This document shows positions 4,357-9,231 of a stretch of 9,231 nucleotides of DNA, piece by piece. This stretch comes from Flavobacteriales bacterium UBA720 (GTDB taxonomy: Bacteria > Bacteroidota > Bacteroidia > Flavobacteriales > Weeksellaceae): the NCBI GenBank assembly GCA_002297505.1, contig DBLQ01000018.1, positions 11,852 through 21,082 on the forward strand, read 5' to 3'. A program made the translations under genes and the position numbers. The notes under the pieces were generated by a model that saw only the letters and a program-made list of their open reading frames with translations, made no database searches and was not told the DNA's origin. Position 1 is the first letter of the stretch, and each line of letters starts with the position of its first letter.

Positions 4357-6207
4357 ATGCAGAATTCCATTGCCATGACCATTCTGATTTTCCTGGGTGC
4401 GGCCATCATTATGGTTCCGCTTGGGAAAAAGCTGGGCCTGAGCTCTGTAATCGGCTATATTCTCGGCGGAATTCTGATTGGTCCGTTTTGTCTGCAATTG
4501 ACAGGAAGGGATGCCGAGGACATTATGCATGCGTCGGAACTGGGCGTGGTGATGCTGTTGTTTTTGGTAGGTCTGGAACTGGAACCTCATAAACTCTGGC
4601 AGATCAGGAAGCGCATCATGGGACTTGGTCTCAGCCAGATGTTGCTCAGCATTGTCGGGATTTTCATCGTGTTTTACGTTGCAGGGTTTGGACCCAAGAA
4701 GTCCCTGATTATCGCGCTGTGTTTCGCCATGTCATCTACGGCAATTGTCCTGCAGACGCTTAAGGAGAAAAATCTTTTCCGCACGGTAAGCGGCGAATCA
4801 TCATTTTCAATTTTATTATTTCAGGATATTGCTGTCATCCCGATTTTAGCGTTGCTGCCGTTTTTGTCTAAATCTGATAACGCTGTAAAACAATCGGAGC
4901 ATCAGGAAATTCTTCTGCAATATGTGCCGGATTGGATGCAGCCTTTTACCGTTATTTTTGGCGTGCTGGCATTGATACTTTTGGGCCGTTATATTTTCAT
5001 TCCATTTCTCAGATTCGTCTCAAAATCAGGGCTGAATGAATTGCTGACTGCAGCCTCATTATTCCTGGTCATCGGTGTTTCCGAGCTGATGATTTCGGTT
5101 GGATTGAGTCCTGCCTTAGGTGCCTTTATTGCCGGTATGATGCTCGCCAACAGCGAGTTTCGTCACGAGCTGGAAAGTGATATCGACCCTTTCAAAGGAT
5201 TGTTACTGGCAGTATTCTTCGTGAGTGTGGGCGCTACCATTAACTTTAATGTCATTGGTGAAAAGCCGTTTTTCATTTTCTCGGCGGCTCTGATTGTCCT
5301 TGTTATCAAGGCGGTCGTTCTTTTTGGGATCGGGAAATATTACAAGATGAATAACGAGCAGAGTTTCTTCCTGGCCTTCGCGCTGTCACAGGTCGGTGAG
5401 TTCGCTTTTGTTCTCGTCAATTTTGCAGCAAGTCTCTATCTCATCGATTATCAGGCGAATTCCGAATTGATGGCTATTGTTGCGATCACGATGTGCATCT
5501 CACCATTGTTACTGATAATCAAAGAAAGGATTCTGGATCATCGTCTTATCCGCCAGAAAAGTGAAGAGAATGTTGAGCTGGGAATCATTAAACAGCGTAA
5601 TATCATCATTGTCGGGTTCGGCTTTTTCGGGAGTACGGTGGGCCGGCTACTGAAAGCCAACGGCATCCGTTCTACGGTTTTGGATAATGACCCCGATAGA
5701 GTAGCGCTCCTGCGTTCCAATGGTTTTAATGTATATTATGGCGACGCTACCAAGCCTGCGTTGCTGCGGGCAGCCGGCATCGAGGAAGCGGAATTGCTGG
5801 TGCTGTGCCTGGATGATATCGAAAAGAACAAATTCCTTGTGGATTACTGCAAAGAAAATTATCCCAACCTGAAAATTTTTGTAAGAGCCAAAAACCGCCT
5901 CGATGCCTATGATTTCCTCAATAAAAATGTAGATAATATCTACAGGGAAACACTAGGCACCGCGGTAGACATGGCCGTCGATATTCTTCAGGAAAACGGC
6001 ATGCGAAAATATACAGCACGCCGCATGGGCAAGCGCTTTATGCTCATCGACAAAGCCATGACCAAACGACTCGCCAAAGAGAAAGATAAGGATATGATCA
6101 CATTTACCCTGCGCGAATCACTGGAGCGCGAGGCCGAACTCCTGACGCTCGACAGTATCTCCTTCGAGGAAAATCACTGGAGTGGCGATGAAGATGAAGA
6201 TAATTAA
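4357..6207 (+). CDS. kefC: KefB/KefC-type CPA2 potassium/proton antiporter
   Basis: A 616-residue inner-membrane protein (E. coli KefC 620, KefB 601). The N-terminal two thirds form the CPA2 Na+/H+ exchanger-type transport domain of about 12 helices. It includes the F-L-V-G-L-E-L-E motif, the S-S-T-A-I-V-L-Q segment and the ion-site helix with L-F-Q156-D157-I-A. The cytoplasmic loop H270-E-L-E273-S-D275-I-D-P-F-K-G matches the KefC regulatory loop whose acidic residues hold the channel closed. From about residue 415 a KTN (RCK-type) domain follows, with the NAD-binding G420-F-G-F-F-G425 and acidic D443 at the end of strand 2. The C-terminal tail is charged and acidic. Known Kef systems export K+ and acidify the cytoplasm when glutathione adducts replace glutathione on the KTN domain, protecting against electrophiles. 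Zero spacing to the upstream oxidoreductase indicates one operon. Which ligand gates this flavobacterial version is open. No terminator is apparent before the next gene, 60 bases on. Confidence 0.92.
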   Translation: MQNSIAMTILIFLGAAIIMVPLGKKLGLSSVIGYILGGILIGPFCLQLTGRDAEDIMHASELGVVMLLFLVGLELEPHKLWQIRKRIMGLGLSQMLLSIVGIFIVFYVAGFGPKKSLIIALCFAMSSTAIVLQTLKEKNLFRTVSGESSFSILLFQDIAVIPILALLPFLSKSDNAVKQSEHQEILLQYVPDWMQPFTVIFGVLALILLGRYIFIPFLRFVSKSGLNELLTAASLFLVIGVSELMISVGLSPALGAFIAGMMLANSEFRHELESDIDPFKGLLLAVFFVSVGATINFNVIGEKPFFIFSAALIVLVIKAVVLFGIGKYYKMNNEQSFFLAFALSQVGEFAFVLVNFAASLYLIDYQANSELMAIVAITMCISPLLLIIKERILDHRLIRQKSEENVELGIIKQRNIIIVGFGFFGSTVGRLLKANGIRSTVLDNDPDRVALLRSNGFNVYYGDATKPALLRAAGIEEAELLVLCLDDIEKNKFLVDYCKENYPNLKIFVRAKNRLDAYDFLNKNVDNIYRETLGTAVDMAVDILQENGMRKYTARRMGKRFMLIDKAMTKRLAKEKDKDMITFTLRESLEREAELLTLDSISFEENHWSGDEDEDN

Positions 6208-6267
6208 GCAGCTCCTTCACCATATTCCGACACTTTTTCTTACTTTTAGTCCTCAAATATTTGATTA

Positions 6268-8406
6268 ATGAAGAATATCAAAATGTCCTTACTCGTCACG
6301 TTCATGGCTTTTCATGCCGGCAACGTAATGACTACCGCACAGCAAAAAAAAGCTGCTGCCACTACAGAACAGTCTATGAAAAATAATCCTTTCCTCAGAA
6401 AAAGTCCGCTGCAATACCAGGCACCGGAATTTGATAAAATCAAAGATGAACATTTTAAGCCTGCTTTCGATTACGGATTGAAGGAACAGCTCGCAAATAT
6501 TGATAAAATTGTCAGCAATCCAGCTGCGCCAACTTTTGAAAACACGGTGCTGGCGTTGGAAAACAGTGGGGAAGTCCTGGGAAGAGCGACGATCATCTTT
6601 TACAATCTCACAGGTTCTAATACGAATGATACTCTTCAGAAAATAGAAGAAACCTATGCGCCTATCTTTGCTGCCCATTCCGATAAAATCAATCTCAACG
6701 AGAAACTTTACAAAAGAATCAAGGCTGTAAAAACTGACAAGCTGGACGCTGAAAGCAAAAGACTGGTAGAATATTATATCCAGAATTTTGAGCTGGCAGG
6801 TGCAAACCTCTCGTCAGAAAATAAAGAAAAACTCAAAGCCATCAATCAGCAGCTCGCGACCTTATCCACTCAGTTCAGTAACAAATTGCTGGAAGCACGG
6901 AAGAAAGGAGCTGTCCTCATTTCTGATGTCAAGGAGCTGGACGGGCTTTCTGCCGATGAGCTGGCCGCAGCCGCAACTGATGCCGAGCAGGCTGGCGAGA
7001 AAGGCAAGTACCTACTTGCTTTGCAGAATACCACACAGCAGCCGCTGCTGCAAAACCTTAAAAACCGGAACACCAGAGAAAAACTTTTCCGCGCATCCTG
7101 GACCAGAGCCGAAAAAGGTGATGCCAACGACACGCGCGAGACAGTTGAAAAATTAGCAAAACTAAGATTGCAAAAAGCGCAACTCTTTGGCAAGAAAAAC
7201 TATGCCGAGTGGAGTCTCCAGGATCAGATGGCCAAGACACCGGAAGCAGCGATGGGACTGCTTGCCAAACTGGCGGAACCCGCTGTAGAAACGGCGTTCC
7301 GCGAGACCAATGAGATTCAGGAAGTGATTGATGCTCAGAAAGGGGGCTTCGGAGTGCAGGCGTGGGACTGGAATTTCTATTCCGAGCAGGTACGGAAAGC
7401 CAAGTACGACCTTGATGAAAATCAGATCAAACCTTATTTTGAAGTGACTACGGTCCTGGAAAAGGGCGTTTTCTACGCTGCGGAGAAGTTCTACGGTATT
7501 ACTTTTAAGGAAAGAAAAGACCTGCCGGTCTATCATCCGGACGTGGTGGCTTATGAAGTCTTTGACCGGGATGGCAAGTCGCTGGCGCTCTACTACCTGG
7601 ATTTCTATACCAGAAGCAACAAAAATGGCGGCGCGTGGATGAACAATTTTGTACCACAGTCGCATCTGCTGGGTCAGAAACCGGTGATCGTGAATGTATT
7701 TAATTATCAGAAACCGGCCGCCGGAAAGCCATCGCTGATCTCTTATGACGATGTGGAAACCATGTTCCATGAATTCGGCCATACCCTTCACGGCCTCTTT
7801 GCAGATCAGAAATACGTTTCGATCTCGGGCACCAATACGCCGCGGGATTTTGTGGAGTTCCCATCGCAGATCAATGAGCATTTTGCGCTGGAGCCGGAGG
7901 TTCTGAAAAATTACGCGTTGCACTACGAAACCAAGCAGCCCATGCCGCAGGCGCTGATTGATAAAATTAAAAAAGCGGCTAACTTTAACCAAGGCTATGC
8001 CACCACAGAACTGGTGGCCGCTGCCACGCTGGACATGAGCTGGCACACGGTAACCGATGAAAAACAGCTGATTCCTGTTCTGGATTTTGAGAAAGAAGCT
8101 CTGAACAAATACGGACTCTTGGTGCCGCAAGTACCGCCAAGATACCATACACCATATTTCGCGCACATCTGGGGCGGCGGTTACTCGGCGGGATATTACG
8201 CGTATCTGTGGTCCGAGACTCTGGATTCGGATGCCTGGGAATGGATCAAAGCACACGGTGGACTGACGAGGGAGAATGGCGACCGTTTCCGGAAATACAT
8301 TCTCTCCGTGGGCAACAGTGTAGATCTGAACAAGGCTTTTGAAGAATTTGCCGGTCATCAGGCGGACATTCAGCCGCTATTGAGAAGCAGAGGATTCATC
8401 AAATAA
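6268..8406 (+). CDS. dcp: Exported M3-family zinc peptidase, peptidyl-dipeptidase Dcp
   Basis: A 712-residue zinc metallopeptidase of family M3 (E. coli Dcp 681), which removes C-terminal dipeptides from short peptides. The zinc site is intact: H501-E502-F-G-H505, with the third ligand E530 in the V-E-F-P-S-Q segment, 29 residues from the first His exactly as in the E. coli enzyme (H470, H474, E499). The substrate-binding region near the C-terminus, H-I-W-G-G-G-Y-S-A-G-Y-Y-A-Y-L-W, and the following G-G-L-T-R-E-N-G are also classic Dcp. The extra N-terminal length is a signal peptide of about 25 residues (charged MKNIK, a modest hydrophobic stretch, T-T-A before Q-Q), so the enzyme is predicted to be periplasmic, unlike the mainly cytoplasmic E. 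coli protein. Start at 6268; a second in-frame ATG at 6283 would also keep the signal. A terminator follows the stop. Oligopeptidase A is the alternative M3 subfamily but fits less well. Confidence 0.94.
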   Translation: MKNIKMSLLVTFMAFHAGNVMTTAQQKKAAATTEQSMKNNPFLRKSPLQYQAPEFDKIKDEHFKPAFDYGLKEQLANIDKIVSNPAAPTFENTVLALENSGEVLGRATIIFYNLTGSNTNDTLQKIEETYAPIFAAHSDKINLNEKLYKRIKAVKTDKLDAESKRLVEYYIQNFELAGANLSSENKEKLKAINQQLATLSTQFSNKLLEARKKGAVLISDVKELDGLSADELAAAATDAEQAGEKGKYLLALQNTTQQPLLQNLKNRNTREKLFRASWTRAEKGDANDTRETVEKLAKLRLQKAQLFGKKNYAEWSLQDQMAKTPEAAMGLLAKLAEPAVETAFRETNEIQEVIDAQKGGFGVQAWDWNFYSEQVRKAKYDLDENQIKPYFEVTTVLEKGVFYAAEKFYGITFKERKDLPVYHPDVVAYEVFDRDGKSLALYYLDFYTRSNKNGGAWMNNFVPQSHLLGQKPVIVNVFNYQKPAAGKPSLISYDDVETMFHEFGHTLHGLFADQKYVSISGTNTPRDFVEFPSQINEHFALEPEVLKNYALHYETKQPMPQALIDKIKKAANFNQGYATTELVAAATLDMSWHTVTDEKQLIPVLDFEKEALNKYGLLVPQVPPRYHTPYFAHIWGGGYSAGYYAYLWSETLDSDAWEWIKAHGGLTRENGDRFRKYILSVGNSVDLNKAFEEFAGHQADIQPLLRSRGFIK

Positions 8407-8417
8407 ATGATATTGCG

Positions 8418-8450
8418 AAAGCGTTTCCCTCCCGGAAGCGCTTTTGTTTT
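8418..8450 (+). terminator. Intrinsic terminator after dcp
   Basis: AAAGCGTTTCC (8418-8428) pairs with GGAAGCGCTTT (8434-8444) over 11 positions with one T-G wobble and a five-base loop CTCCC, followed by TTGTTTTT. It begins 11 bases after the dcp stop codon. It is the strongest terminator in the window and makes the following lipoprotein gene a separate unit. The remaining 8451-8483 is A/T-rich with no clear promoter match. Confidence 0.88.
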
Positions 8451-8483
8451 TATATCAATTATCAATTTAAAATAATCGATCTG

Positions 8484-9161
8484 ATGAACAGAATTCTACA
8501 GACTTCCGGTTTGTTCCTGTTGGTATTGCTGTCGGGCTGCGACCAAAAGCAGGAGGCATTGCCCGTGGCCCATCCACAAAATCAACCTAAAAGTGATTCC
8601 ATAGCGGTTTCCGAAATCGGTGCTGATGCAATGCCTCCATCTGTTTCTTATGAAGGCATGCTCACCAAAGCGGTTCGCTGGCGCGATGATCTGGGTGATA
8701 ACATCGTGATTCTTTCGGCAAGCGGCCTGCAGCGCAGCGACAGATTCCGCCACGAGTTTGATGACAGCAGCGATGCCGAGCTGTTTGCTTACCATTATAC
8801 CGTCCGTCCGGAGCAGGCACAGCAGGTGTGGAAGATGTACGACTTTGTGGCAGACTGTCCGGTGGATATCGTAGCTGAGTTTAATCCGGACTTCCCCAGG
8901 ATTACAGACCTGGACCACAATGGCGTTGCAGAAGTCTGGGTAATGTACAAGGCCGATTGCCATGGCGATGTAAGTCCTGTGACCATGAAACTCATCATGT
9001 ACGAAGGCAATAAAAAATACGCGATGCGTGGCGACAGCAGGGTTCAGGTAGGTGGCGATGAGTATGCGGGTGGAGCGTATAACCTGGATAAAGCCTTCCG
9101 GTCTGCGCCACCTTCATTCAGAAATTATGCTGTCCGGATGTGGAAGGAGCAGCTGAGATAA
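8484..9161 (+). CDS. Lipoprotein, probable M949_RS01915-type surface polysaccharide family
   Basis: A 225-residue predicted lipoprotein. Residues 1-18 are a type II signal peptide ending in the lipobox L16-S-G-C19, so Cys19 would be lipidated. Residues 20-60 are a flexible linker rich in Q, P and S. The mature domain contains W-R-D-D-L-G-D-N-I-V-I-L-S, a D-C-P-V-D segment with C125, and the loop D142-L-D144-H-N146-G, which looks like a calcium-binding EF-hand-type or FG-GAP-like loop. The end of that region carries K-A-D-C159-H-G-D-V-S-P, then I-M-Y-E-G and K-Y-A-M-R-G. C125 and C159 could form a disulfide. The motif order recalls a flavobacterial family named after Riemerella anatipestifer M949_RS01915 and described as affecting surface polysaccharide; I recall this from general knowledge and cannot verify it. 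Localisation is probably the outer membrane. No promoter stands out; the gene stands alone after the dcp terminator. Confidence 0.82.
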   Translation: MNRILQTSGLFLLVLLSGCDQKQEALPVAHPQNQPKSDSIAVSEIGADAMPPSVSYEGMLTKAVRWRDDLGDNIVILSASGLQRSDRFRHEFDDSSDAELFAYHYTVRPEQAQQVWKMYDFVADCPVDIVAEFNPDFPRITDLDHNGVAEVWVMYKADCHGDVSPVTMKLIMYEGNKKYAMRGDSRVQVGGDEYAGGAYNLDKAFRSAPPSFRNYAVRMWKEQLR

Positions 9162-9170
9162 AGTCTTTAA

Positions 9171-9226
9171 AAGGCCTTCTGCAGTGCCCATGAACAGGGC
9201 GTTTGCAGAGGCACTTAAAAAGGTGC
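9171..9226. other. Imperfect hairpins after the lipoprotein gene
   Basis: Two possible folds lie at the window edge. CTGCA (9179-9183) plus GCCC (9186-9189) pair with GGGC (9197-9200) plus TGCAG (9204-9208) across a small internal loop. GCACTT (9211-9216) pairs with AGGTGC (9221-9226) around AAAA. The 8-base palindrome AAGGCCTT is at 9171-9178. No run of T follows within the window, so this is not a clear terminator; it may be the start of a larger repeat or a weak terminator cut off by the window end. Confidence 0.25.
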
Positions 9227-9231
9227 GCAGC

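Noticed and set aside
6256..6270. AATATTTG just upstream of dcp as a -7 promoter box
   Set aside because: The first base mismatches, no TTG lies at the right distance, and transcription would begin at the start codon itself.
7162..8358. Long open frame of 398 codons on the minus strand, opposite dcp
   Set aside because: It is fully antisense to a complete M3 peptidase with intact catalytic residues. The translation shows no domain and is Arg/His/Phe-heavy, as expected of a shadow frame.
1..9231. CRISPR array, tRNA, rRNA or complete insertion sequence
   Set aside because: I saw no regularly spaced direct repeats, no cloverleaf with a T-loop GGTTCGAAT-type core, no rRNA-like sequence and no transposase reading frame.

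Overview
The window looks like chromosomal DNA from a member of the Bacteroidota, most likely a Chryseobacterium-like flavobacterium. Four things point there. The LemA-TPM-TPM gene set and the secreted Dcp-type peptidase have a Bacteroidota flavour. There are few Shine-Dalgarno sites. Several intergenic gaps hold matches to the Bacteroidota promoter (TTTG, about 20 bases, TAnnTTTG). Two gaps hold interspersed palindromic elements of a kind I associate with this phylum. The genus is inference, not something the sequence proves.

Layout. Bases 1-136 hold the right part of an imperfect palindromic repeat and no gene. mazG (137-907, house-cleaning NTP pyrophosphohydrolase) follows. After a 63-base gap with a perfect TAnnTTTG box comes a LemA module: lemA (971-1570), a small cytoplasmic-looking TPM-domain protein that overlaps it by one base (1570-1998), and a secreted, membrane-anchored YgcG-like TPM protein with a glycine-rich tail (2150-2944). 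A roughly 150-base hairpin-bearing repeat lies between the last two and apparently supplies the sequence up to the downstream start codon. A hairpin at 2995-3020 closes the module and probably also ends the convergent minus-strand gene 3025-3705. That gene is strikingly AT-rich, encodes an uncharacterised 226-residue protein and has its own good promoter match; it looks like an accessory insertion.

From 3832 the plus strand resumes. A KefF/KefG-like quinone/NAD(P)H oxidoreductase with a TTG start is followed with zero spacing by a KefB/KefC-type K+/H+ antiporter carrying a C-terminal NAD-binding KTN domain (4357-6207). Next is an exported M3-family zinc peptidase of the Dcp type (6268-8406), closed by a strong terminator, and then a 225-residue lipoprotein (8484-9161). 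The last 70 bases hold only imperfect hairpins.

Functional picture. Most of the window is conserved core or semi-core flavobacterial content: nucleotide sanitation, envelope-associated LemA/TPM proteins, ligand-gated K+ efflux for electrophile protection, and periplasmic peptide degradation. I see no CRISPR array, tRNA, rRNA, transposase or phage gene. The least explained parts are the AT-rich orphan gene and the repeat embedded in the LemA/TPM operon. I did not find a convincing undescribed multi-gene system.
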